Shown one piece after another: positions 50,809-60,342 of a stretch of DNA of 64,000 nt. The position numbers were made by a program, and so were the translations under genes. The DNA lies in assembly GCF_004353915.1 (NCBI RefSeq), contig NZ_SMRP01000008.1, positions 1 to 64,000 of the forward strand, in the 5' to 3' direction. Position 1 is the stretch's first letter. The number at the start of each line of letters is the position of its first letter. Source of the stretch: Paraburkholderia silviterrae (GTDB lineage Bacteria > Pseudomonadota > Gammaproteobacteria > Burkholderiales > Burkholderiaceae). The notes beneath the pieces are model-generated. The model saw nothing but the letters and a program-made list of their open reading frames with translations, was not told where the DNA came from and did no database searches.

Positions 50809-51303
50809 ATGGTAGTCGCCGTGTACCCCGGTACGTTCGATCCGCTCACGCGCGGTCACGAAGATCTCGTGCGGCGCGCGTCGAGCATTTTCGACACGCT
50901 GGTGGTCGGTGTCGCCGACAGCCGCAACAAGAAGCCGTTCTTCTCGCTCGAGGAGCGGCTCGAGATTGCGCACGAGGTGCTCGGCCACTATCCGAACGTT
51001 CAGGTGATGAGCTTCAAGGGCCTGCTCAAGGATTTCGTGCGCAACAACAACGCGCGCGTGATCGTGCGCGGCCTGCGTGCCGTGTCGGACTTCGAATATG
51101 AGTTTCAGATGGCCGGCATGAACCGCTACCTGCTGCCCGACGTCGAGACGATGTTCATGACGCCGTCGGATCAATATCAGTTCATTTCGGGCACGATCGT
51201 GCGCGAAATCGCCCAGTTGGGCGGCGATGTCAGCAAGTTCGTGTTCCCTTCGGTGGAAAAGCGGCTGCAGGACAAGGTGGCCTCGCTCGGCGGCCCGGCC
51301 TGA
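50809..51303 (+). CDS. coaD: Phosphopantetheine adenylyltransferase
   Basis: Penultimate step of coenzyme A synthesis; 164 residues, the standard length. It shows the nucleotidyltransferase start AVYPGTFDPLTRGHEDL (T/HxGH motif), VRGLRAVSDFEYEFQMA near residue 88, and the C-terminal FISGTIVREIAQLGGDVSKF (ISGTxVRE). GAGAGGAG at 50794-50801 supports ATG 50809. Follows rsmD by 110 bases. Confidence 0.97.
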   Translation: MVVAVYPGTFDPLTRGHEDLVRRASSIFDTLVVGVADSRNKKPFFSLEERLEIAHEVLGHYPNVQVMSFKGLLKDFVRNNNARVIVRGLRAVSDFEYEFQMAGMNRYLLPDVETMFMTPSDQYQFISGTIVREIAQLGGDVSKFVFPSVEKRLQDKVASLGGPA

Positions 51304-51405
51304 GCCAGGCTCGAGCGGCGTGCGCCGCCCTGTGCGGCGCCGTTTTCTTCCCTTTCTGACGCGGCGGCAGGCTTCGAAGGCCCGGCAAGGCGCGGGCTGC
51401 GGCGC

Positions 51406-51411
51406 TATAAT
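51406..51411 (+). promoter_or_regulatory. Candidate -10 box of the ferredoxin gene
   Basis: Perfect TATAAT 33 bases before the ferredoxin ATG. The -35 is not evident. Confidence 0.4.
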
Positions 51412-51443
51412 GTATTGTTTTTGAAGGGAAACGTGAGAGCAGC

Positions 51444-51701
51444 ATGGCCCTGATGATTACCGACGAGTGCATCAATTGCGACGTCTGCGAGCCCGAGTGC
51501 CCGAACGACGCAATTTCGATGGGCCCCGAAATCTACGTGATCGACCCGAAGAAGTGCACCGAATGCGTTGGCCACTTCGACGAACCGCAGTGCATCCAGG
51601 TCTGCCCGGTCGAGTGCATTCCGAAAAATCCGGAACATGTGGAGTCGCACGAGCAGTTGATGGAGAAGTATCGCGCGCTCGTGGCGGCGAAGAACGCTTG
51701 A
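51444..51701 (+). CDS. 2[4Fe-4S] ferredoxin, YfhL/Alvin type
   Basis: 85 residues with eight or more cluster cysteines: CINCDVCEPECP in the first site, CTECVGHFDEPQCIQVCP in the second, then an extra CIP segment and a C-terminal helix (EQLMEKYRALVAAK). The insertion between the second cluster cysteines is the mark of the Allochromatium/YfhL subgroup, with unusually negative potentials (family knowledge). The next gene downstream is convergent hisC. Confidence 0.94.
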   Translation: MALMITDECINCDVCEPECPNDAISMGPEIYVIDPKKCTECVGHFDEPQCIQVCPVECIPKNPEHVESHEQLMEKYRALVAAKNA

Positions 51702-51736
51702 AACGCAGGCTGGCCTCGCGCCCATGCGGAAACAAG

Positions 51737-51766
51737 AAACGCGCCTCGATGGGGCGCGTTTTTGTT
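51737..51766. terminator. Terminator between ferredoxin gene and hisC
   Basis: Stem AAACGCGCC / GGCGCGTTT with a 7-base loop and a following T run TTTTTGTTT; serves the ferredoxin gene and may also work for convergent hisC. Confidence 0.85.
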
Positions 51767-51779
51767 TGATTCGGGTCTT

Positions 51780-52859
<1,080 letters not shown>

Positions 52860-52872
52860 GACGCTCTCCTTT

Positions 52873-53117
52873 GTCGACCGGAGTTAGTGCTTTAGCACTT
52901 ACTCCGGTCCCATGCTTCGCGGTCGACCGGAGTTAATGCTTCAACACTTACTCCGGTCCCATGCTTCGCGGTCGACCGGAGTTAATGCTTTAGCACTTAC
53001 TCCGGTCCCATGCTTCGCGGTCGACCGGAGTTAATGCTTCAACACTTACTCCGGTCCCATGCTTCGCGGTCGACCGGAGTTAATGCTTCAACACGTACTC
53101 CGGTCCCATGCTTCGAT
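52873..53117. repeat. Five-copy 49-bp palindromic tandem repeat
   Basis: Units start at 52873, 52922, 52971, 53020 and 53069, exactly 49 bases apart with no spacers. Each has GTC, then outer stem GACCGGAGT ... ACTCCGGTC (9 bp), an inner imperfect stem (GTGCT..AGCAC in unit 1, ATGCT..AACAC or AGCAC in others), then CCCATGCTTCGCG. The outer arms are conserved in all copies; changes fall in the inner part. Located between the pth stop and the hisC start, filling nearly the whole gap. Diverged relatives are at 43567-43665. Confidence 0.92.
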
Positions 53118-53157
53118 ATGGCCTGCTGACGATGCACGCGACGTACGCGCGCGAAGA

Positions 53158-53760
53158 TCAGCCGTTGCGATGCAGTTGCATGACGGCGCGCTCGGGCTCG
53201 CCCTTCACGAAGATGGGCATGACGGCGAGCGCGCGCTCGATCGACGCGTCGATCACATCCTGCTCTTCGCGGCGCGGCGGCTTGAGCACGAAGTTCGCGA
53301 CGTCGGGCTTGGCACCCGCGCGCGCGCCTTCGGGAATCAGGTCACGTGGATGCCCGATGCCGATGCGCAAGCGCCAGTATTGCTGCGTCGTCAGATGCGC
53401 GGAAATGTCCTTCAGGCCGTTGTGGCCGCCGCTGCCGCCGCCGAGCTTGAGCTTGACGGTGCCGGGCGGCAGGTCGAGCTCGTCGTGCGCGACAAGGATC
53501 TCGTCGGGCAGGATCTTGAAGAAGCTCGCAAGCGCGACGACCGACTGGCCCGAGCGGTTCATATAGGTCTGCGGCTTGAGCAGATGCACTTCCACACCGT
53601 AGAGGCGCGCCTTCGCATAGTGGCCGTGGAAGCGCCGCTCGTCGCGCAGCGTCGTGCCGGCATCGCGCGCGAGTTGGTCCACGAGCCAGAAGCCCGCGTT
53701 ATGGCGCGTTGCCGTGTATTCGGCGCCCGGATTGCCGAGCCCGACGATCAACCTGATCAT
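53158..53760 (-). CDS. pth: Peptidyl-tRNA hydrolase
   Basis: Releases peptides from dropped-off peptidyl-tRNA; 200 residues. Typical Pth: LIVGLGNPGAEYTATRHNAGF at the start (Asn and His of the active site), KPQTYMNRSGQSV, VAHDELDLPPGTVKLK and GGSGGHNGLKDI. Last translated gene before the repeat array; rplY lies upstream on the same strand after 168 bases and a terminator. Confidence 0.97.
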   Translation of the reverse strand: MIRLIVGLGNPGAEYTATRHNAGFWLVDQLARDAGTTLRDERRFHGHYAKARLYGVEVHLLKPQTYMNRSGQSVVALASFFKILPDEILVAHDELDLPPGTVKLKLGGGSGGHNGLKDISAHLTTQQYWRLRIGIGHPRDLIPEGARAGAKPDVANFVLKPPRREEQDVIDASIERALAVMPIFVKGEPERAVMQLHRNG

Positions 53761-53818
53761 TGTGGTGTTCCGCCTGCAGAATTCGTTGAAGCAACCGCCA
53801 AGTGTACGAAAAAACTGC

Positions 53819-53852
53819 GAAAAAAAACCCGCCGGGGCGAACCGCGGCGGGT
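53819..53852 (-). terminator. Terminator after rplY
   Basis: Stem CGGCGGGT-complement (ACCCGCCG / CGGCGGGT) with a 10-base loop; on the minus strand it is followed by eight T residues. A second small hairpin CCGTTTCA/TGAAACGG lies at 53861-53877. Confidence 0.8.
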
Positions 53853-53928
53853 CACGTCGTCCGTTTCATTGAAACGGATCGAGAGGATCAGCTTTTTTGC
53901 TGTAAAGCCGGTTGCAAAGCCGCGGCGC

Positions 53929-54537
53929 TTATTCAGCTGCCGGTGCTTCTTCGCCTTCAGCTGCCGCCTGGGCGCCAGCCGGCACGGGTGCCGATGCGAC
54001 CACTGGGTTATCGGCTTCAACGTGCGCGACCAGCGTCACGCCTGCGGGCAGCGTGATGTCCTTGGCGTGCAGCGACTGACCAGCTTCGATCTTCGCGAGG
54101 TCGACTTCGAGGAATTCCGGCAGTGCGCCCGGCAGGCACACCACTTCGATTTCGGCGAGGACGTGCGAGATGATCGCGCCACCCAGCTTGACGGCCGGGT
54201 TGGTTTCCTGGTTCATGAAGTGCAGGGGCACCTTCGTGTGGATCTTCTTGTTCGGATCGACACGCTGGAAGTCCACGTGCAGCACGAGCTGACGGAACGG
54301 GTGGTATTGCACGTCGCGCAGCAGGACTTGCTGCGACTTGCCGGCCACTTCGAGGTCGAGAATCGACGAGTGGAAGGCTTCTTTCTTCAGGGCGTGCCAC
54401 AGCGCGTTGTGGTCGAGCTCGACCAGTTGCGGCTCGGCGCCGAAACCGTAGACGATGCCCGGCGTCTTGCCAGCATTGCGCAGGCGGCGGCTCGCACCCG
54501 TACCTTGCAGATTGCGTTCGAAAGCGATGACTTTCAT
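53929..54537 (-). CDS. rplY: 50S ribosomal protein L25/Ctc
   Basis: 202 residues, the long CTC form: an N-terminal 5S-rRNA-binding L25 domain (MKVIAFERNLQGTGASRRL, GKTPGIVYGFG) and a C-terminal TL5-type beta domain (VDFQRVDPNKKIHTKVPLHF, in part; LPGALPEFLEVDLAKIEAG), ending in an Ala/Glu-rich tail. Between prs and pth, the classic order. Confidence 0.96.
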   Translation of the reverse strand: MKVIAFERNLQGTGASRRLRNAGKTPGIVYGFGAEPQLVELDHNALWHALKKEAFHSSILDLEVAGKSQQVLLRDVQYHPFRQLVLHVDFQRVDPNKKIHTKVPLHFMNQETNPAVKLGGAIISHVLAEIEVVCLPGALPEFLEVDLAKIEAGQSLHAKDITLPAGVTLVAHVEADNPVVASAPVPAGAQAAAEGEEAPAAE

Positions 54538-54662
54538 GATGTTCTCAGTTATTGCACTGCCCGCGACCAGGCAGTCAGTAAAACGGGGCCGTTCAGGCAT
54601 TATTTCTGCCAAAAGGCCCCAGCGATACGGCGCAAACCTTCGTCCGCTTGCGCCGATTACAC

Positions 54663-54696
54663 CAAAGCGCGGCATCCTTGCGAATGCCGCGCTTTG
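54663..54696 (-). terminator. Strong hairpin between prs and rplY
   Basis: Perfect 13-bp inverted repeat CAAAGCGCGGCAT / ATGCCGCGCTTTG with an 8-base loop, 12 bases after the prs stop. No T run follows, so it may be an attenuator, an RNA-processing or a stabilising element between the two genes. Confidence 0.5.
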
Positions 54697-54708
54697 GCGC
54701 GAATCTCT

Positions 54709-55665
54709 TTAGCTTTCAGCGAACAGCGACATCACCGAGTCGCCGCGGCGGATACGCGAGAACGTTTCTGCCAGCAGACCTGCGCTCGTGAGCGAACGGA
54801 CCTTCGCGCACGCGCGGGCTTCAGCGCCCAGCGGAATCGTGTCGGTCACGACCAGCTCGTCGAGCGCCGAGGCGGCGATGCGCTCGCCTGCGCCACCCGA
54901 AAGAACCGGGTGCGTGGCGTATGCAAACACCTTCTTCGCGCCGCGTTCCTTGAGCACTTGCGCTGCCTTGCAGAGCGTGCCGGCGGTGTCGACCATGTCG
55001 TCCATGATCACGCAGGTGCGGCCTTCGACTTCACCGATGATGTTCATCACTTCGGCGACGTTCGCCTTAGGACGACGCTTGTCGATGATCGCGAGATCGC
55101 AGTTCAGCTGCTTGGCGAGCGCACGGGCGCGCACCACGCCGCCGACGTCCGGCGAAACGACCAGCAGGTTCTCGTAGTTCTGCTTGCGCAGATCGCCGAG
55201 CAGCACGGGCGTTGCGTAGATGTTGTCGACGGGAATATCGAAGAAACCCTGGATCTGGTCAGCGTGCAGATCCATCGTAATGATCCGCTCGACGCCCGCG
55301 ATTTCCAGCATGTTCGCCACGACCTTCGCCGAGATGGCGACGCGCGCCGAACGGGGGCGGCGGTCTTGACGGGCATAGCCGAAGTAGGGGATGGCTGCGG
55401 TGATCCGGCCTGCGGATGCGCGCTTGAGCGCATCGACCATGATCATCAGTTCCATCAGATTGTCGTTGGTCGGCGCGCAGGTCGACTGGAGGACGAAGAC
55501 GTCCTTGCCGCGCACGTTTTCCTGGATTTCGACTTGGATCTCACCGTCGGAGAAGCGGCTAACCATAGCCTTACCGAGGGGGATACCGAGGATCTTGACG
55601 ACTTCCTGTGCAAGCGCGGGATTGGCGTTGCCAGTAAAAACCATCAGGCCGTCATGGCTGCTCAT
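54709..55665 (-). CDS. prs: Ribose-phosphate pyrophosphokinase
   Basis: Makes PRPP from ribose 5-phosphate and ATP; 318 residues. Landmarks: LMVFTGNANPALAQEVV, RFSDGEIQVEIQENVRG, the RRPRSARVAISAKVVANML segment, MDLHADQIQGFFDIPVDN (metal site) and the PRPP loop VIMDDMVDTAGTL. Two adjacent ATG codons (55668 and 55665) can start it; the second is 7 bases from AGG and gives the usual N-terminus. Directly downstream of tRNA-Gln. Confidence 0.97.
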   Translation of the reverse strand: MSSHDGLMVFTGNANPALAQEVVKILGIPLGKAMVSRFSDGEIQVEIQENVRGKDVFVLQSTCAPTNDNLMELMIMVDALKRASAGRITAAIPYFGYARQDRRPRSARVAISAKVVANMLEIAGVERIITMDLHADQIQGFFDIPVDNIYATPVLLGDLRKQNYENLLVVSPDVGGVVRARALAKQLNCDLAIIDKRRPKANVAEVMNIIGEVEGRTCVIMDDMVDTAGTLCKAAQVLKERGAKKVFAYATHPVLSGGAGERIAASALDELVVTDTIPLGAEARACAKVRSLTSAGLLAETFSRIRRGDSVMSLFAES

Positions 55666-55728
55666 CATGCACCTGCTGCGGACTTGGGGGGCGAGAGGAA
55701 TTACTTGGGTGAACTGCTTTAGAATTTT

Positions 55729-55805
55729 TGGCAGGGGAGGAAGGACTCGAACCCTCGCATGCCGGAATCAAAATCCGGTGCCTTAACCAACTTGGCGACT
55801 CCCCT
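55729..55805 (-). tRNA. tRNA-Gln (anticodon UUG)
   Basis: Read on the minus strand from 55805. Acceptor stem AGGGGAG pairs with CTCCCCT, D-loop AGTTGGTTAA, anticodon stem CCGGA/TCCGG around TTTTGAT (anticodon TTG), T-arm GAGGG TTCGAAT CCTTC, discriminator G, and an encoded CCA end (55731-55729). All arms close. It lies between ispE and prs, in the place where Burkholderiales carry it. Confidence 0.97.
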
Positions 55806-55855
55806 ACACTCAACTTCGAGCCTGACTGACCGGTAGGACGATCAGCCACGCAAAA

Positions 55856-56737
55856 CTATGCCGCGAAAGCGAAGAGTGGATGCTTGTCCAGGCTCGATGC
55901 GACTGCGCTTCTCCAGTCTGCCGGAAGCCGCGCTTGCGCCGCTTCTGCTTCAGCCCGACTGGCGAACGCTGCGAAAACACTTGCGCCCGACCCGGTCATC
56001 CGCGCGGGTGCGATGTTTTCAAACCATCTCAGCACCTGCGCTACTTCCGCGTATTTTCCTGCGACAACCGCTTGCATATCGTTTCGGCCGAAACTGTCTG
56101 GCCATCCGTTCTGCGCTGCTTGCTGTGCAAGAAAGACTGCTATTGTGCAGGTCCTTGTGTCCCTTGTCAATGACTTTTCTGAAAAAATTTCAGCAGTAGG
56201 AACATGAACCCGCGGCGTCACGACCAAAAAATGACGCGGGGGCAATTGTACAGCCTCCAGCGCCTCGCCGACACCCTCCGCGAACGCATTTTTTCCGAAC
56301 ACGAAGAACGGCACATCGGCGCCCAGTTTGAGCGCGAGCGCCTGCAGTTCCCCGCGCGGCAAGTTGAGCTTCCACAGGCGATTGAGCGCGAGCAGCGTGG
56401 TGGCCGCATCCGAGCTGCCGCCGCCAAGACCCGCGCCCATCGGCAGACGCTTTTCGATGTCGATCTCGACACCCTCGTTCGTGCCGGTATGTTGCTTGAG
56501 CAACGTTGCGGCGCGCACGGTGAGGTCGTGTTCAGCCGGGACGCCGTCGACTTCCGTCGTACGCGTGATGCGGCCGTCGAGGCGGCGCGTGAAATGCAGC
56601 GTGTCGCCCCAGTCGAGCAACTGGAAGACGGTCTGCAGGTCGTGATAGCCATTGGGCCGACGGCCCGTGATGTGCAGGAAGAGATTGAGTTTCGCGGGCG
56701 CGAGGCAGTCGCGCAGCGAGTCCTGAGTTTCGGTCAT
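55856..56737 (-). CDS. ispE: 4-diphosphocytidyl-2-C-methyl-D-erythritol kinase
   Basis: GHMP kinase of the MEP isoprenoid pathway; 293 residues. APAKLNLFLHITGRRPNGYH at the start, the ATP loop PMGAGLGGGSSDAATTLLAL (about 97-116) and the C-terminal RMTGSGASVFAAF motif are present. lolB ends 61 bases upstream on the same strand; the tRNA and prs lie downstream. Overlap of lolB, ispE and prs in one run is standard in betaproteobacteria. Confidence 0.97.
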   Translation of the reverse strand: MTETQDSLRDCLAPAKLNLFLHITGRRPNGYHDLQTVFQLLDWGDTLHFTRRLDGRITRTTEVDGVPAEHDLTVRAATLLKQHTGTNEGVEIDIEKRLPMGAGLGGGSSDAATTLLALNRLWKLNLPRGELQALALKLGADVPFFVFGKNAFAEGVGEALEAVQLPPRHFLVVTPRVHVPTAEIFSEKSLTRDTRTCTIAVFLAQQAAQNGWPDSFGRNDMQAVVAGKYAEVAQVLRWFENIAPARMTGSGASVFAAFASRAEAEAAQARLPADWRSAVASSLDKHPLFAFAA

Positions 56738-56798
56738 GATACTGGGCGCCCAACGGCGGCAAGCGTTTCGCGCCTGCCGCCGCTCAAGCGCGATTCCT

Positions 56799-57494
56799 TT
56801 ACTGGTCGAGCACGAGCTTGATCTGGAGCGGCGGATCTTCGCGCGTGAGGTTCACGCGCTTGACGCCGGTGGCGGGTGCGTCTGCGTAAGCGAGATAGTC
56901 GATCGTCCAGCCGTCTTGCTGGATCTGCGCGAGACGTTGCGGATCTTTCGGATCGGGCGTGGTCTGCGCGCGCGAGGTGGGCGCAACCGATGGCTGCAGC
57001 CAGTAGCGCAAGCCCTCCACGGGCAGCGCGAAGCCGAGCGCCTGCTGCATCAGCGTGCTGACGTTATCCGCGGTGAGCGGCTGCTTGTTCGGCAACTCGA
57101 GCATGGCCTCGGCCGGCGACGATGTGACGACGGCGAGCGTCTGCCCAAGCGGATTGAGCAGTTCCAGCGTCACGGTCGAGTCGGTTTCGCGCCAGTCGAA
57201 ATTGCCGTAGGCATTGCGCTGCTGGCCGTTCTGGTCGTTGTACTGGACGGCGAAGCGGCCATGATAGGCGCGGCTCGTTTGCGCGGTGAGCGACGTCGTG
57301 GCGCGTGCGGTGGACGGCTCGTGCGGCAGTTGCGTCGCGCAGCCCCCGAGCGTGATCAACCCGGTGAGCAGCGCGGCCGCCGCCACGCCCAGCGCCGGCC
57401 GCCGGATCACGCCGCCGGCGATCCGGCGTGAGACAGAACTCGCAAATACGGCGGCAGTGGCGGCGGGGCGGCGATGCAGGGGAAATTCAGCCAT
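56799..57494 (-). CDS. lolB: Outer membrane lipoprotein receptor LolB
   Basis: Accepts lipoproteins from LolA and inserts them into the outer membrane; 231 residues. Long N-terminal extension, then a lipobox-like ITLGGCATQL near residue 52, and the LolB fold with YHGRFAVQYNDQNGQ and FDWRETDSTVTLELLNPLG. The early Met start gives about 30 residues before the signal sequence, longer than usual; an internal start is possible. Its ATG overlaps the TGA of the TPR gene by one base (TGATG). Confidence 0.92.
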   Translation of the reverse strand: MAEFPLHRRPAATAAVFASSVSRRIAGGVIRRPALGVAAAALLTGLITLGGCATQLPHEPSTARATTSLTAQTSRAYHGRFAVQYNDQNGQQRNAYGNFDWRETDSTVTLELLNPLGQTLAVVTSSPAEAMLELPNKQPLTADNVSTLMQQALGFALPVEGLRYWLQPSVAPTSRAQTTPDPKDPQRLAQIQQDGWTIDYLAYADAPATGVKRVNLTREDPPLQIKLVLDQ

Positions 57495-59365
57495 CAGAGA
57501 TCGTTGACCTGGAAGCGCTTGAGCGTCTTCAGGAGTGTGTCGTTATCGGGTTCGAGCTTGCGCGCCTCGCGCCAGGCCTGGAGCGCGCCGGCCTGGTCGC
57601 CGTTCTTCCACAGCACCTCGCCGAGGTGCGCGCCGATCTCGGCGTTCGGCTGCAGGTCGTAGGCCTTGCGCAGCAGCTTGATGGCGTCGGCGTTGTCGCC
57701 CAGGCGGTACTTCACCCAGCCCACGCTGTCCATGATGAACGCGTCGTCCGGGGCGAGCGCCGAAGCTTTTTCGACGAGCTTGTCCGCTTCCTGCAGGCGC
57801 AGGTTGCGGTCCGCGAGCGAGTAGCCGAGTGCGTTGTAGGCCTGCGGGTTGTCCGGCTGCGATTTGATCAACTGGCGCAACTGCGTTTCCATGACGTCGT
57901 AATGGCCGTTCTTTTCGGCGGCCATGGCGTAGTCATAAGCGAGATCGGGGTCGTCCGGGAAGTCGGCGGTGGCCTTGGCAAGGCGCGCCTCTGCCTCCGA
58001 ATAGCGCTTCGCGTCGAACAGGATGGCGGCGTCCGTGCGGGCGATCAGCGCCTGGTCGCGCGGGTCGTCGGCCTGGATGCTCGCGAGCTGACGGCGTGCG
58101 TCGTCGACCTTGCCCTCTTTGTCGAGCATCTGCGCACGCGTGATTTGCGCGGGCACGTATTGCTGGCTGTTGGGCTGGATCTTGTCGAGCCACTGCTGCG
58201 CTTGCGCATTGTCCTTCTGCTCGGCCGCGAGCTGCGCAAGATAAATGTAGCCTTGGCCCGGATCCGCGCCCGGCGTTTTCTCCGCCACCTGCGAGTACTG
58301 CATCAGATATTGCCTGGCGTCGTCGTACTTCTTCTGCTGCACGTCGATGAGCGAAAGCGCCATCAGCGGCATCAGGTCCGTCGAGCTGGCTTTGTGCAGG
58401 ATTTCGAACTGCTTTTTCGCGTCGTCGAGCCGGTCTGCGGCGAGGTAGGTTTGCGCAAGCGCAAGACGTCCTTCGCGCGACTTCGGATTCTGCTGAACAT
58501 ATTTTTCGATCGACGCGACGCCTTCCTGGCGCTCCTCCGGTCCCATCTGCGCGAGCATCAGCGCCGCGGGCAGGTAGTCGGGCTTGATCGCGAGCGCCTG
58601 CTCGAACGCTTTGCGCGCCGCGGGCACGTCGTCGACGAGCAGTTCCTGGCGGCCGAGGGCAAGCTGCGCCTCGGGGCGGTTCATGTCGTCCTTGAGCAGC
58701 GCCTTGAGCGTGTCGAGGCCGCCCGCACGATTCGGGCCGCGCGAGAGCAGCAGTTGCAGCGAGAGCAGCGCCTGGCCGCGGCTGTCGGCCGGCACGCGGG
58801 CCAGCTCGCGCGCAAGCAGCGGCTGCGCGTCGGCGGGCTTGCCGGAGAGCACGAGCAGCGATGCGTCGAGCTGCGCAGCGCGCTCGGAATCCGGCGCGTA
58901 CTGTTGCCAGAGCTGCACCGCGGTGAGCGCGTCGGTGGGGCTTTGCGCAGCAAGCGCGATTTCCGTCGCACGCTGCGCCATGCGCGGGTCGTGCGTGTCG
59001 CGCGCGAGCGCGAGATAGGTCTGATAGGCCGGCGCCGGCTGGTCGCGCTGCAGCGCGATTTCGGCCGCGAGCACCTGGAAGACGATCTGGCTCGTGAGCG
59101 GTGCGCCTGGCAGGTCCTTCATCTCATCGGGCGAGGCGGGACCGAATGCATCCGGCATGGTGACGGAAGTGTCGTCCGTGTCGGGGGCCTGATCCTGTGC
59201 ATACGCGCTCGACGCGCTCAGCGCCCACGCCGCGAGCGCCGCCGCCGCGATCAGGCGCCGGGGGCCGAACGCGCGCAGCGGCGACGCCTCGCGCAGACGC
59301 GGCGCTGCCGCTTTCGACTCGTGTGGCGAGCGCTTCGCAAACAGCTTTACGAAAGACAGTTCCAT
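57494..59365 (-). CDS. TPR-repeat exported protein upstream of lolB
   Basis: 623 residues: basic N-terminus, a signal/anchor helix (about 38-57, LIAAAALAAWALSASSAYAQ), then about 560 residues of helical TPR repeats (for example AYNALGYSLADRNLRLQEA near 500 and AHLGEVLWKNGDQAGALQAW near the end). Likely periplasmic or outer-membrane associated scaffolding. Homologues are regularly found in front of lolB in Burkholderiales; the exact role is unknown. Coupled to lolB by a one-base overlap, and divergent from mutM. Confidence 0.88.
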   Translation of the reverse strand: MELSFVKLFAKRSPHESKAAAPRLREASPLRAFGPRRLIAAAALAAWALSASSAYAQDQAPDTDDTSVTMPDAFGPASPDEMKDLPGAPLTSQIVFQVLAAEIALQRDQPAPAYQTYLALARDTHDPRMAQRATEIALAAQSPTDALTAVQLWQQYAPDSERAAQLDASLLVLSGKPADAQPLLARELARVPADSRGQALLSLQLLLSRGPNRAGGLDTLKALLKDDMNRPEAQLALGRQELLVDDVPAARKAFEQALAIKPDYLPAALMLAQMGPEERQEGVASIEKYVQQNPKSREGRLALAQTYLAADRLDDAKKQFEILHKASSTDLMPLMALSLIDVQQKKYDDARQYLMQYSQVAEKTPGADPGQGYIYLAQLAAEQKDNAQAQQWLDKIQPNSQQYVPAQITRAQMLDKEGKVDDARRQLASIQADDPRDQALIARTDAAILFDAKRYSEAEARLAKATADFPDDPDLAYDYAMAAEKNGHYDVMETQLRQLIKSQPDNPQAYNALGYSLADRNLRLQEADKLVEKASALAPDDAFIMDSVGWVKYRLGDNADAIKLLRKAYDLQPNAEIGAHLGEVLWKNGDQAGALQAWREARKLEPDNDTLLKTLKRFQVNDL

Positions 59366-59496
59366 GGAATTCCGTCGAATGTTTCGGTCGATTGTAACGC
59401 GCTGGATACAATACGCGCACAACGATGCCGCAAGTTGCAGACCAGCCCTGCTACGCTCGCCGGAACATTTCAGCACAACCTCACAAGCCCTTAGAC

Positions 59497-60327
59497 ATGC
59501 CAGAGCTGCCAGAAGTTGAAGTTACCCGCAGGGGCATCGAGCCATGGGTCGCGGGCCGCCGTGTCGAGCGCGTCGACGTGCGCAATCCGGCCCTGCGCTG
59601 GCCCGTGCCGGCCACGCTCGCACGTACGCTGCGGGGCCGCACGATCCGTTCCGTGGGCCGACGAGGCAAGTATCTGCTATTCGAGGTCGATGAGGGCTGG
59701 TTCATTGTCCATCTTGGCATGACCGGGACGCTGCGCGTGTTACGTAATCTTCCAAAGCCGCCGGCGGCGGAGAAGCACGATCACGTCGACTGGCTCTTCG
59801 ACGACTTCACACTGCGTTTTCGCGACCCACGCCGTTTCGGCGCCGTGCTCTGGCATCCGCGCGAGGCCGGCGATGTGCTGGGCCATCCGCTCCTTGCGAA
59901 TCTCGGCATCGAGCCTTTCACGAGCGCGTTCTCGGGCGCACTGCTGTTTCGCGAGACGCGTGGCCGCAAGGTTTCCGTCAAGCAGGCGCTGCTCGCCGGC
60001 GACATCGTGGTGGGCGTTGGCAATATCTACGCGTCGGAAAGTCTTTTTCGCGCGGGCATCCGGCCAACCACGGCAGCGGGCCGCGTCTCGCTCGCGCGCT
60101 ACGAATTGCTCGCGGACGCCGTGCGCGCCGTGCTGGCCTCGGCGATCGAGAAGGGCGGCAGCACCTTGCGCGACTTCGTCGGCAGCAACGGCGAAAGTGG
60201 CTACTTTCAGCTCGAATATTTCGTTTATGACCGCGCGGGCCAGCCTTGCCGCGTATGCGGCACGCCGATCAAGCAGATCGTGCAGGGCCAGCGGTCCACT
60301 TATTTCTGTCCGCGCTGTCAGCGCTGA
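59497..60327 (+). CDS. mutM: Formamidopyrimidine-DNA glycosylase
   Basis: Base-excision repair enzyme removing 8-oxoguanine; 276 residues. N-terminal catalytic proline in MPELPEVEVTRRGIEP, the HLGMTG segment (about 73-78), the helix-two-turn-helix VVGVGNIYASESLFRAGI and the C-terminal zinc finger CRVCG...YFCPRCQ. ATG 59497 gives the required Met-Pro start. mutY follows 15 bases after the stop, pairing the two arms of the GO repair system. Confidence 0.97.
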   Translation: MPELPEVEVTRRGIEPWVAGRRVERVDVRNPALRWPVPATLARTLRGRTIRSVGRRGKYLLFEVDEGWFIVHLGMTGTLRVLRNLPKPPAAEKHDHVDWLFDDFTLRFRDPRRFGAVLWHPREAGDVLGHPLLANLGIEPFTSAFSGALLFRETRGRKVSVKQALLAGDIVVGVGNIYASESLFRAGIRPTTAAGRVSLARYELLADAVRAVLASAIEKGGSTLRDFVGSNGESGYFQLEYFVYDRAGQPCRVCGTPIKQIVQGQRSTYFCPRCQR

Positions 60328-60342
60328 TTGGCAAGCTCTTCC

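Noticed and set aside
52873..53117. CRISPR array
   Set aside because: Repeats are contiguous with no unique spacers, each unit is itself palindromic, and no cas gene is in the window.
53059..55722. 887-codon open frame on the plus strand
   Set aside because: Antisense to pth, rplY and prs and starts inside the repeat array; composition is Arg/Val/His-rich with no domain.
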